From NCBI RefSeq assembly GCF_041908905.1, contig NZ_JAYREK010000001.1, positions 62,001 through 126,000 on the forward strand: 64,000 nt of DNA, written 5' to 3'. Position numbers and translations under genes: made by a program. Origin of the DNA: Zoogloea sp041908905. GTDB taxonomy: Bacteria > Pseudomonadota > Gammaproteobacteria > Burkholderiales > Rhodocyclaceae. Shown in pieces: positions 18,315 through 26,508 of the stretch; within the stretch, counting starts at the first letter, position 1, and every line of letters starts with the position of its first letter. The notes beneath the pieces were generated by a model. The model made no database searches, had not been told where the DNA came from, and saw only the letters and a list, made by a program, of their open reading frames with translations.

Positions 18315-18843
18315 TGACATTCCTTGATGTTGTTCGGGGCACCTCGAACAACCCGAGGTTTCCACTGAACCCTGCCGCACAGCGATAATCGCGACCGAAT
18401 TCGATTCAATTTTTTCAGCAATACACCACTTTTCGCGGTGGAGTCGCTCCGTTTTTTCCTGGTTTTGCCCCGGACCGCAGCGAGCCAGCCGATTGCGTGC
18501 GCCAGATACCTCGATTGGCAAAGTCGTAGGTTTTCGAGACGACACGACGGCTTGGACGCTATGAGTTTATCTCTATGTGATTAAGTTGAAAATATGTCTT
18601 AAATCATAAAAATCACGTCGGGATCCACCCGCGCTGGCCTGGGCACGAAGAGCACCCACGACACGCTTCCAACAACTGGCAACACACCACAACCAACCAA
18701 CTTGAGCTCCCCAGCCTCCCACCCCACCACATTTTATTTGCACAGCATCCCATCTCCTGTACCATCCCCCAGTCGCCATCGTCATCAACCGAACAGCCTG
18801 TCGGCATGCCTCGACCTTCCCCAAACCACTCAGGAGCCTTCCC
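18315..18843. other. Gene-free low-GC region with structured leader of the GTPase gene
   Basis: No supported gene. Directly upstream of the GTPase start are two overlapping dyads: GTTGTTCG/CGAACAAC (18329-18352) and ACCTCG/CGAGGT (18341-18359). They would form alternative hairpins in the mRNA, or one may be an operator. An AT-rich block at about 18555-18615 is the likely promoter zone. The frame of the GTPase stays open to 18545 but has no ribosome site or domain. 18640-18840 is C/A-rich and leads to the next gene. Confidence 0.5.
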
Positions 18844-19311
18844 ATGAAACAGAATCTCGTCTCTCTCGAATTCAGTGCGGCCCAGCTCGAGGCTGTGGAT
18901 GCTGCGCTGGCGGTGCTGGAGGAGAACCTGGCCGAGCTGGTCACGTTGACCGCCGTGCAGCGGCGCAAGGCGCTGAAGATGGGGGACGGCTCCGAGGTGT
19001 TCTGCCGGCAGACCGAGCTGGTGTTGCGCCAGAATGCCGGCCTGGTGCCGCCGGACTTCGAGCTGGCCGAGCTGCAGCAGGACATCGCTACCCTCGATAC
19101 GCTGCGGCCGCGCCTGCAGCGCCTGCGTTCCCTCACCGACCGCGCTGACGACACCGAGCTGGCCCTGGGCAGCGACATCCTGAGCGCGTCCCTCGACGGT
19201 TATGCGCTGACCAAGGTGATCGGCCAGGGCACCGGCCTGGACACCCTCAAGGCGGCGATGAAGACCCGCCTCGCCCGCAAGTCACGCAAACCCGCCGATC
19301 CCGCCGCCTGA
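18844..19311 (+). CDS. Hypothetical soluble protein (155 aa)
   Basis: Family not recognised by name. Mostly helical, with a Glu/Leu-rich N-terminal half (AAQLEAVDAALAVLEENLAELV), a LTAVQRRKALKMGDGSEVFCRQT stretch, and a basic C-terminus (LARKSRKPAD). No signal peptide or membrane span. A clear AGGAG lies seven bases before the ATG. GC content returns to the chromosomal level within this gene, so the island border is probably just upstream. It is monocistronic, with a perfect 22-bp palindrome downstream. Confidence 0.75.
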   Translation: MKQNLVSLEFSAAQLEAVDAALAVLEENLAELVTLTAVQRRKALKMGDGSEVFCRQTELVLRQNAGLVPPDFELAELQQDIATLDTLRPRLQRLRSLTDRADDTELALGSDILSASLDGYALTKVIGQGTGLDTLKAAMKTRLARKSRKPADPAA

Positions 19312-19807
19312 GCGTCCGCCCACGGCCCGCCCCGCAAGGGGGCCGGGCGGTTCACGTGGGCGGGCTTGCCCGGCCGGGCAAGCCGCCAGCGACAACAAGC
19401 TTTGCCACCAAGCCCACGCCTTTACCGGGTACAGGGCGAGTCCAGACGCCGCAACACCATACCCCCCGGGCGGGAGGCCATTCCCGCCCGGACTGTCGGG
19501 TTACGCTGCGCTAACCCGACCTACCTTCCGAGCGGCACCTCCGCCAGTCGCCGCCGTCCTCAGCCCCTGGCCGGAAGCCCGCCCGACCCGCAGCGCGGCC
19601 GACGCACCTCGCCGTGTCACCCGGCCGTCGCCCTCGGAGGCTCAGCCGACCACCCCATACACCCAACCGGCTCTACCGGAAGTGCAGCCGATGCCCCCCT
19701 TTGCCCGGCCGCCCCTGCCGGCGATCCTGTGGAGCGGCATCGGCGGGGTATGCCCCATGCCGCGAAGCCCTCGCGAGCACAAAAATGATGCTCCAGCCTA
19801 TCCCTGC
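19312..19807. repeat. Gene-free region with three palindromes (REP-like)
   Basis: Three inverted repeats: a perfect 22-bp palindrome at 19363-19384 (arms GGCTTGCCCGG); CCGGGCGGG / CCCGCCCGG at 19466-19491; and GTCGGGTTA / TAACCCGAC at 19495-19520. The last two are adjacent and resemble a REP doublet; hairpins of the GTCGGGTTA...TAACCCGAC type are widespread in proteobacterial genomes (general knowledge). The rest of the interval shows no gene. Confidence 0.6.
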
Positions 19808-19983
19808 GACAGGACGGGCCTATATCTCGTATAGGACGGCCCTATCCAACGGACAGGCTCATCCTGTCTCGCCGATAGCGCTGCCCTGTCCCACGGATAG
19901 GCCAGCCCTGTCTCTCCAATAGAGCCGTCCTGTCCAACCGATAGGCCCTTCCTGACCACCGGATAGGCAGCCCCTGTCCGCGC
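19808..19983. repeat. Tandem array of eight 22-bp dyad units
   Basis: Eight contiguous 22-bp units start at 19808, 19830, 19852, 19874, 19896, 19918, 19940 and 19962. Each has the form GAYAGG-N5-CCTRTC-N5, a 6-5-6 dyad. The third unit, GACAGG-CTCAT-CCTGTC, is perfect. The N5 spacers vary while the arms are kept, as expected for a protein- or RNA-level structure. A half-degenerate ninth unit lies at 19786-19807. 22 is not a multiple of 3, so the array is not a coding repeat. Confidence 0.85.
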
Positions 19984-20320
19984 GCTGCTCGCGAGCACTT
20001 CGCCGACAGGAGGCACCACTCCGCCCAGCCCGGCGGAGCACTTCCGGGCATGGCGCGACACGCCCGGCGATGGCCGCGAGCCCCGCAAAGACCGGCGCGA
20101 ACATCCCCGCCGGCGTCAGGACACGCATCGGGACCGCCACGACGCCCCCAGCGCCCGCCCCGCCTGCCGCCACCGGGATCGGGCGGGGTGGTGTAGACCA
20201 CCGCCGGGCCGGCCCTGCATGCGCCAGCGCCGATAAGCAGGAACGCCTCCGGAAAGCTTCAGCCTGTCCCCGCCCGTGCCGAAACGTGCAGAATGACGCA
20301 CGTAGAAGAAGGAGCCCCCC
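19984..20320. other. Gene-free leader of the ybhP-like/cls operon
   Basis: No gene seen. It contains one stray GACAGG half-site in near-array phase (20005-20010) and GC-rich inverted segments around 20160-20215. A good Shine-Dalgarno (GAAGGAG) lies just before the 20321 start. No clear sigma70 promoter could be assigned. Confidence 0.4.
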
Positions 20321-21070
20321 ATGACCACCCTGCGCATCTGCACCTACAACATCCACAAGGGCTTCTCCCAGTTCAACCGGCGGCTCGCCATCCACGACCT
20401 GCGCGACCGGCTGCGCCTGCTGGGGGCCGACGTGGTGTTCCTGCAGGAGGTCCAGGGCATGCACCTGCGCCATGCCCAGCGCCACGCCGACTGGCCGGGC
20501 CAGCCCCAGCACGAGTTCCTGGCCCGCGACGTGTGGCAGCAGACGGCCTACGGCGGCAATGCCATCTACGACCACGGCCACCACGGCAACGCCATCCTGT
20601 CGCGCCACGCCATCCTGTCCCAGGCCAACCAGGACGTCTCCGACCACCGCTTCGAGAGCCGCGGCCTGCTGCACTGCGAAGTCCGCATCCCCGGCATCGA
20701 GCGCGCGGTGCATTGCGTATGCGTGCACCTGGGGCTCACCGCCGGCAGCCGGCGTCGCCAGATGGCCGCCATCGTGGCCCGCCTCGACCAGCTCGCCCCC
20801 GACGGCGCGCCGCTGATCATCGCCGGCGACTTCAACGACTGGCGCAACCACGCCGACGAGCACCTCCTCGGGCCGCTGAGCCTCAGCGAGGTGTTCACCA
20901 CCCTGCGCGGCCGCCCCGCGCGGAGCTTCCCGAGCACCCTGCCGGTGCTGCGCCTCGACCGCATCTACGTGCGCGGCTTTGCGATCGACAAGGCCGAGGT
21001 GCACTACGGCCCGCCGTGGAGCCGCATCTCCGACCACGCCGCCCTCACCGCCCACCTGCGCAGCGCCTGA
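20321..21070 (+). CDS. ybhP: Endonuclease/exonuclease/phosphatase family protein (YbhP-like)
   Basis: A 249-residue EEP-fold metal-dependent phosphoesterase. Motifs visible in order: RICTYNIHKGF (Asn ligand), VVFLQEVQG (Glu), GLTAGSRRRQ, IIAGDFNDW (catalytic Asp/Asn), and DRIYVR ... RISDHAAL (catalytic His). It is immediately followed by a cardiolipin synthase, the same pairing as ybhP-ybhO(clsB) in E. coli, so a lipid-related phosphodiesterase role is inferred rather than DNA repair. Confidence 0.88.
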   Translation: MTTLRICTYNIHKGFSQFNRRLAIHDLRDRLRLLGADVVFLQEVQGMHLRHAQRHADWPGQPQHEFLARDVWQQTAYGGNAIYDHGHHGNAILSRHAILSQANQDVSDHRFESRGLLHCEVRIPGIERAVHCVCVHLGLTAGSRRRQMAAIVARLDQLAPDGAPLIIAGDFNDWRNHADEHLLGPLSLSEVFTTLRGRPARSFPSTLPVLRLDRIYVRGFAIDKAEVHYGPPWSRISDHAALTAHLRSA

Positions 21071-21074
21071 GCCG

Positions 21075-22235
21075 ATGGGCATCACCTGGCTGCCCGGCAA
21101 CGCCCTCCGGCTGCTCGAGAACGGCACCGAGTTCTTCCCGGCCCTCGAGACGGCCATCGACGGCGCCACCCGCGAGGTCTTCGTCGAGACCTACATCTTC
21201 GCCAACGACGAGGCCGGCCACCGGATCGCCGCCGCCCTGCGCCGCGCCGCCGCCCGCGGCGTCCACGTGCGCCTGCTGGTGGACGGCTTCGGCGGCCGCG
21301 ACTTCGTCGAACACCTGCTCGATCCCCTCGTGGCGGCCCGGGTCCATGTGCAGATCTACCGCCGCGAGGTGGCCCGCCTGTCGCTGCGCCGCCACCGGCT
21401 GCGCCGGCTGCACCGCAAGATCGCGCTGGTCGACGGGCGGATCGCCTTCGTCGGCGGCATCAACATCCACAGCGACCTCGACGAGCCGAGCTTCGCCGGC
21501 CCACGCCTCGACTATTCGGTGCGCATCGAAGGGCCGCTGCTGGCACCCATCCACCGCACCGTGACCCACGTCTGGCAGCTGGTCGCCTGGGCCTCCTTCC
21601 GGCGCCGCTGGCCGCTGGCCTTCGCGCCGCTGCCGCCACCGGGCGCGCCCGGCGGCATCGAGGCCGGCTTCCTGATCCGCGACAACCTGCGTCACCGCCG
21701 CGACATCGAGGACGCCTACCTCGCCGCCATCGCCGGAGCGCGCAGCGAGATCCTGCTGGCCAACGCCTACTTCCTGCCCGGGCGGCGCTTCCGCCAGGCC
21801 CTGCTGGAGGCCGGCCGGCGCGGCGTGCGGGTCACCCTGCTGACCCAGGGCTGGACCGACCACCCCCTGCAGCAGTACGCCACCCGCGCCCTCTACGGCC
21901 AGTTCCTGGCCGGCGGCGTGCGGATCTTCGAATACCACCGCAGCCACCTGCACGCCAAGGTGGCCGTCGTCGATGGATACTGGGCCACCGTGGGCTCCTC
22001 CAACATCGACCCCTTCAGCCTGCTGCTGGCCCGCGAGGCCAACGTCTTCGTGCGCGACGCGGGCTTCGCCGGCCACCTGCAGGCGCACCTGGCGCGCGCC
22101 ATGCGGGCCGGCGCCCGCGAGATCTCCCCCGACGCCTGGCAGCGCGGCTCGCCCCTGCGCCGCCTCCTCAACTGGGCCGCCTACGGCCTGGTGCGCCTGA
22201 TGATAGGCATCGCCGGTTATGGCAACCGCCACTGA
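21075..22235 (+). CDS. clsB: Cardiolipin synthase B-type phospholipase D family protein
   Basis: Makes cardiolipin from phosphatidylglycerol and a second lipid by phosphatidyl transfer at the inner membrane. The 386 residues carry two HKD active-site motifs: HRKIALVDGRIAFVGGINI (about 115-135) and HAKVAVVDGYWATVGSSNID (about 293-312). There are no N-terminal membrane spans, as in ClsB/YbhO. Start ATG at 21075, four bases after the EEP gene stop, so the two are coupled. Confidence 0.92.
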   Translation: MGITWLPGNALRLLENGTEFFPALETAIDGATREVFVETYIFANDEAGHRIAAALRRAAARGVHVRLLVDGFGGRDFVEHLLDPLVAARVHVQIYRREVARLSLRRHRLRRLHRKIALVDGRIAFVGGINIHSDLDEPSFAGPRLDYSVRIEGPLLAPIHRTVTHVWQLVAWASFRRRWPLAFAPLPPPGAPGGIEAGFLIRDNLRHRRDIEDAYLAAIAGARSEILLANAYFLPGRRFRQALLEAGRRGVRVTLLTQGWTDHPLQQYATRALYGQFLAGGVRIFEYHRSHLHAKVAVVDGYWATVGSSNIDPFSLLLAREANVFVRDAGFAGHLQAHLARAMRAGAREISPDAWQRGSPLRRLLNWAAYGLVRLMIGIAGYGNRH

Positions 22236-22286
22236 GGGAGTGGGACAATCCCGCCCTCACCCCTGCCCCCAACGACGTCCCGCCCC

Positions 22287-22772
22287 ATGTATCCACCTCC
22301 CGCCTTCGAAGCCAAGATCTGCCCGCCCGACCAGCTGCGCCAGCGCGTGGCCACCCTGCCCCGCCCGCTGGTGTTCACCAACGGCTGTTTCGACATCCTG
22401 CACCGGGGCCACGTCACCTACCTCGGCCAGGCCCGCGCCCTCGGCGCCGCGCTGGTGGTGGCCCTCAACAGCGACGCCTCGGTGCGCCGCCAGGGCAAGG
22501 GCGACGACCGCCCGATCAACGCCCTGGCCGACCGCCTGGCGGTGATGGCCGCCCTCGGCTGCGTCGACCTCGTCACCTGGTTCGACGAGGACACCCCCAT
22601 CGCCCGCATCCTCGAATGCACGCCCGACGTGCTGGTCAAGGGCGGCGACTGGCCGGTGGAGCGCATCGTCGGCGCGCCCGAGACCCTCGCCCGCGGCGGC
22701 GCGGTGCATTCGATCCCCTTCGAGCACCAGCGCTCGACGACGGCGCTGCTCGACAAGATCCGCCGGCTCTGA
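22287..22772 (+). CDS. rfaE2: D-glycero-beta-D-manno-heptose 1-phosphate adenylyltransferase
   Basis: Forms ADP-heptose for the LPS inner core. The 161-residue nucleotidyltransferase shows FTNGCFDILHRGHVTYL with the HxGH motif, LNSDASVRR, and the C-terminal EHQRSTTALLDKIR that replaces the ISSTxIR motif. It is the separate RfaE2 form; the sugar kinase half (RfaE1) is not in this window. It follows clsB by 51 bases, probably in the same transcript, placing two envelope genes together. Confidence 0.94.
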   Translation: MYPPPAFEAKICPPDQLRQRVATLPRPLVFTNGCFDILHRGHVTYLGQARALGAALVVALNSDASVRRQGKGDDRPINALADRLAVMAALGCVDLVTWFDEDTPIARILECTPDVLVKGGDWPVERIVGAPETLARGGAVHSIPFEHQRSTTALLDKIRRL

Positions 22773-22815
22773 AGGCCCTCCAAACCCAATATGGTGTTAT
22801 TTTGTTATTCAGTTT

Positions 22816-22843
22816 TTGACTAAAGGCAGCGGTTTTTTAGCAA
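22816..22843 (+). promoter_or_regulatory. Putative promoter of cysK
   Basis: The 22790-22860 interval is sharply AT-rich. TTGACT (22816-22821) and TAGCAA (22838-22843) are spaced 16 bases and resemble a sigma70 promoter, with TTATT-type repeats just upstream that could be CysB contacts. An AGAGGAG Shine-Dalgarno precedes the cysK ATG. Confidence 0.4.
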
Positions 22844-22882
22844 TAAAATATATTTGAGCCGCCCGATAACAGAGGAGACCCC

Positions 22883-23815
22883 ATGCGCATCGCCAACAAC
22901 GTAGCCGAACTCGTCGGCAACACCCCCCTCGTCAAGCTCAACCGCCTGGCCCCGGCCAACGGCGCCACCGTTGCCCTCAAGCTGGAGTTCTTCAACCCGG
23001 CCCACAGCGTCAAGGACCGCATCGCGGTGGCCATGCTCGACGCCGCCGAGGCCGCCGGCAAGATCACGCCCGACACCGTCGTGCTCGAGCCCACCTCCGG
23101 CAACACCGGCATCGGCCTGGCGATGGTGTGCGCCGCCCGCGGCTACAAGTGCGCCTTCGTGATGCCCGAAACCATGAGCCGCGAACGCAAGCTGCTGCTC
23201 AAGGCCTACGGCGCCGACCTCATCCTCACCCCCGGCCCCGAGGGCATGCCCGGCGCGGTCAGGAAGGCCGAGGAGCTCGCCGCCGACGACCCGCGCTACT
23301 TCATCCCGCAGCAGTTCGAGAACCCCGCCAACCCGGCCATCCACCGGGCCACCACCGCCGAGGAGATCTGGGCCGACACCGACGGCCAGGTGGATATCTT
23401 CGTGGCCGGCGTGGGCACCGGCGGCACCGTCACCGGCGTCGGCGAGGCCCTCAAGGCGAAGAAGCCGGGCGTCAAGGTGATCGCCGTCGAGCCCGCCGCG
23501 AGCCCCGTGCTGTCCGGCGGCAACCGCGGCCCCCACCCGATCCAGGGCATCGGCGCGGGCTTCGTGCCGGGCGTCCTCAACACGGGTGTTTATGACGAGA
23601 TCGTCCAGGTGCCCAACGACGCGGCCCTCGACACCGCCCGCCGCCTGGCCCGTGAGGAAGGCCTGCTGGTCGGGATCTCCTCCGGCGCGGCCGTGTGGTC
23701 GGCCCTGCAGGTGGCCGAGCGCCCCGAGAACGCCGGCAAGCTGATCGTCGTGATCATCCCGTCCTTCGGCGAGCGCTACCTGTCCACGGCGCTGTTCCAG
23801 CACCTGGAAGTCTGA
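22883..23815 (+). CDS. cysK: Cysteine synthase A (O-acetylserine sulfhydrylase)
   Basis: A PLP enzyme making cysteine from O-acetylserine and sulfide. The 310 aa show the PLP lysine in HSVKDRI, the substrate loop PTSGNTGIG, the phosphate-binding GTGGTVTG, and the C-terminal SFGERYLSTALF typical of CysK rather than CysM. Start ATG at 22883 with a strong ribosome site. It is followed one base later by a PatB-type C-S lyase, giving a cysteine synthesis/degradation operon. Confidence 0.95.
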   Translation: MRIANNVAELVGNTPLVKLNRLAPANGATVALKLEFFNPAHSVKDRIAVAMLDAAEAAGKITPDTVVLEPTSGNTGIGLAMVCAARGYKCAFVMPETMSRERKLLLKAYGADLILTPGPEGMPGAVRKAEELAADDPRYFIPQQFENPANPAIHRATTAEEIWADTDGQVDIFVAGVGTGGTVTGVGEALKAKKPGVKVIAVEPAASPVLSGGNRGPHPIQGIGAGFVPGVLNTGVYDEIVQVPNDAALDTARRLAREEGLLVGISSGAAVWSALQVAERPENAGKLIVVIIPSFGERYLSTALFQHLEV

Positions 23816-23816
23816 T

Positions 23817-24977
23817 TTGAGCGCCTTCGACTTCGGCACCGGCCCCGAGCGCGCCGGCAGCGACAGCATCAAGTGGCGCCGCTACGCCGGCCGCGACGTG
23901 ATCCCGATGTGGGTGGCCGACATGGATTTCGCCGCCCCGCCGCCGGTGCTCGAAGCCCTGCAGGCGCGCGTCGCCCACGGGGTGTTCGGCTACGCCGACC
24001 CCTGGCCGCCCCTCGTCGAGTCGGTGCAGGCCGGCATCGCCCGCGACCACGGCTGGCACATCGAGCCCGACTGGCTGGTGTGGCTGCCGGGGGTCGTCAC
24101 CGGCTTCAACGTGGCGGTGCGGGCGGTCGGCCAGCCCGGCGACGGCGTGTTCACCGCCACCCCGGTGTATCCCCCCTTCCTGCACGCGCCGGCCAACTTC
24201 GGGCAACGCCTGGTCACCGCCCCGCTGGTCCACGACGGCCGGCGCTGGGGCTGGGACTGGCCCGCCACCGAGGCCGCCCTCGCCGACGGCGTGCGGCTCT
24301 TCATGCTGTGCAACCCGCACAACCCGGTCGGGCGGGTCTTCGACCGCGACGAGCTCGGCCGCATCGCGGCGCTCGCCGAGCGCCACGACCTCGTCATCTG
24401 CTCCGACGAGATCCACTGCGGACTGGTCCTCGACCCGGCCACGCCCCACACGCCCATCGCCGCCCTGGGCGACGCCGTCGCCCGCCGCACCATCACACTG
24501 ATGGCGCCCTCCAAAACCTGGAACATCCCGGCCCTCTACTGCGCCTTCGCGATCATCCCCGACGCCGCGCTGCGGGCCCGCTACAAACGGGCGATGGCCG
24601 GCATCGTGCCCCACGTCAACGTGCTCGGCCTCGTCGCCACCGAGGTCGCCTACCGGGACTGCGACCCCTGGCGGCAGGCGCTGCTCGACACCCTGCGCGG
24701 CAACGCGGCCCGCGTCGCCCGCGTGATCAACGGCCTGCCGGGCCTCGTCACCACGCCGGTCGAGGCCACCTACCTGGCCTGGATCGACTGCCGCGGCCTC
24801 CTCGCCGCCCGGGGCATCACCAACGCCGCGGCGTTCTTCGAAGCCGCCGGCGTCGGTCTCTCCGACGGCAAGGACTTCGGCCTGCCGGGCTTCGTGCGGC
24901 TCAACTTCGGCTGCCCGCCGCAGCGCCTCGAAGCAGCCCTCGAACGAATCCGCCACGCGGTCATGGCAACTGGCTAA
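23817..24977 (+). CDS. patB: MalY/PatB family PLP-dependent cystathionine beta-lyase
   Basis: A 386-residue fold-type I aminotransferase-like enzyme that cleaves C-S bonds in cystathionine or cysteine. It starts KWRRYAGRDVIPMWVADMDF, typical of PatB, and has NPHNPVGRVF, SDEIHCGLVLD and the PLP lysine in MAPSKTWNIPAL. The start codon is an unusual TTG at 23817 placed one base after the cysK stop, so translation probably relies on coupling to cysK. Confidence 0.92.
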   Translation: MSAFDFGTGPERAGSDSIKWRRYAGRDVIPMWVADMDFAAPPPVLEALQARVAHGVFGYADPWPPLVESVQAGIARDHGWHIEPDWLVWLPGVVTGFNVAVRAVGQPGDGVFTATPVYPPFLHAPANFGQRLVTAPLVHDGRRWGWDWPATEAALADGVRLFMLCNPHNPVGRVFDRDELGRIAALAERHDLVICSDEIHCGLVLDPATPHTPIAALGDAVARRTITLMAPSKTWNIPALYCAFAIIPDAALRARYKRAMAGIVPHVNVLGLVATEVAYRDCDPWRQALLDTLRGNAARVARVINGLPGLVTTPVEATYLAWIDCRGLLAARGITNAAAFFEAAGVGLSDGKDFGLPGFVRLNFGCPPQRLEAALERIRHAVMATG

Positions 24978-25010
24978 ACTCCGGGACCTCCGGAGTCTTA
25001 CGCCAGCGCC

Positions 25011-26420
25011 ATGCCCCAGTACCATCATCTCGCCCGCCTCCCCGGCTGCCTGCTGCTACGCCGCAGCCTGAGCCTGTGTGCTGCGCTGCTGGCCGCCTGC
25101 GGCGGCGGGGGCGCCTCGTCCGACACCCCGCCCCTCGACGCCAGCGTCGCCTTTGCGGCGACCGACCTGGACTTTCCCAACCCGGAACGGGGCATGACCC
25201 GCGGCCTGGGCCCCCTCGCCAGCGTCTCCGACAACCAGCTGGCAGCCCTCTCGGCCGACGGCGTGCGCCTCGCCTACGCCCCCCTGCGCCTCGACCCCTG
25301 GCGCGACGCCAGCCTGCCCGACAACCTGCTGACCCAGCTCGACGACGCCTTCGTGCGGGTGCGTCAGGCCGGCCTCAAGCTGGTGCTGCGGGTCAGCTAC
25401 AACGACCCCGCCGTACCGGGCGGCGACCTCCGGGACGCCAGCCTCGCCCGCATCCGCGAGCACATCGCCCGCCTCGCCCCCACCCTCGCCAGCAATGCCG
25501 ACGTGATCGCCTACTGGCAGGCCGGCTTCATCGGCGCCTGGGGCGAATGGCACGACTCCACCAACGGCCTGGACGCCCCCGACGCCCGCCTCGCCGTGCG
25601 GGACGCACTGATCGCCGCGCTGCCGCCCGGGCGCAGCCTGCAGTTCCGCCAGCCCGCCGACCTGCAGCGCTGGTACCCCACCCCGGCAGACGCCTCGACC
25701 ACCGGCGCCCAGGCCCGGATCGGCCTTCACAACGACTGCTTCCTGGCCGACGACACGGATGTGGGCACCTACCCGGACGGCGAGCCCCAGCGCAGCTACA
25801 TCCGCCAGCTGACCGCGATCACCCCCTTCGGCGGCGAGACCTGCGCGCCGCCCGACCCGGCCCGGGCCCGCAACAGCTGCGCCGACATCCTGCGCGAGGG
25901 GGCTGAATACCACGTGAGCTACCTCGGCGAGGACTACTACACCCCCACCTTCCACGACACCTGGGCGGCCCAGGGCTGCCTCGGCACCGTGCGCACCCGG
26001 CTGGGCTACCGCTTCGAGCTGACCCGCCTGGCCCACACCGCGAGCGCCGCCCCCGGCGAGACCATCGGGCTGCGCCTGGAGCTGGTCAATCGGGGCTGGG
26101 CCCGGCTCCACAACGCCCGCCCCGTCCAGCTGCTGCTCCGCCACGAAGAAAGCGGGCAAATCGTCCGGATTCCGCTGGCGGGCGTGGATCCCCGCCAATG
26201 GACACCCGGCCAGGCCATCCTGATCAAGCTGCGGGTCACCCTGCCGGCCGGGCTGGCCAGCGGCCGCCACGCCCTGCTGCTGGCCCTCCCCGACGAAGAC
26301 CCGCGCCTGGCCGACGACCCCCGCTACGCCATCCGCCCCGCCAACGCCGACCAGGGCGGCCAGGGCTGGGACGCCGCGCTCGGCGCCTTCGCCCTGGGGA
26401 GCCGGATCACCCTGCGCTGA
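25011..26420 (+). CDS. DUF4874/DUF4832 lipoprotein (putative glycan-related)
   Basis: A 469-residue protein with a lipoprotein-type N-terminus (SLSLCAALLAACGGGG). It is followed by a DUF4874 barrel-like region (FPNPERGMTRG, VLRVSYND, YWQAGFIGAWGEWHDSTNG) and a C-terminal DUF4832 beta domain (GLRLELVNRGWARLHNARPV). The composition resembles glycoside hydrolase-like barrels with a beta-sandwich, but the activity is unknown. It starts 33 bases after patB and ends 88 bases before hoxF; functional ties to either are not obvious. Confidence 0.82.
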   Translation: MPQYHHLARLPGCLLLRRSLSLCAALLAACGGGGASSDTPPLDASVAFAATDLDFPNPERGMTRGLGPLASVSDNQLAALSADGVRLAYAPLRLDPWRDASLPDNLLTQLDDAFVRVRQAGLKLVLRVSYNDPAVPGGDLRDASLARIREHIARLAPTLASNADVIAYWQAGFIGAWGEWHDSTNGLDAPDARLAVRDALIAALPPGRSLQFRQPADLQRWYPTPADASTTGAQARIGLHNDCFLADDTDVGTYPDGEPQRSYIRQLTAITPFGGETCAPPDPARARNSCADILREGAEYHVSYLGEDYYTPTFHDTWAAQGCLGTVRTRLGYRFELTRLAHTASAAPGETIGLRLELVNRGWARLHNARPVQLLLRHEESGQIVRIPLAGVDPRQWTPGQAILIKLRVTLPAGLASGRHALLLALPDEDPRLADDPRYAIRPANADQGGQGWDAALGAFALGSRITLR

Positions 26421-26508
26421 AGCCCGCCTGATTCTCTGATCCAGCGCAAGATTTCCCCCTGCCCCGGGGGCATAATGGACGCATCCCCAGCTTCCGCCGG
26501 AGGTCGTC

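Noticed and set aside
18315..18545. N-terminal extension of the GTPase
   Set aside because: No Shine-Dalgarno at 18545 and no domain-like sequence; it covers the two leader dyads. The AAGGA before 18314 supports the shorter form.
19808..19983. CRISPR array
   Set aside because: The units are contiguous 22-bp dyads with no conserved repeat/unique spacer alternation and no cas genes.
12306..20320. tRNA genes or an att site flanking the GTPase island
   Set aside because: No cloverleaf-like sequence and no direct repeats of convincing length were seen at 15120 or 18600-18840.
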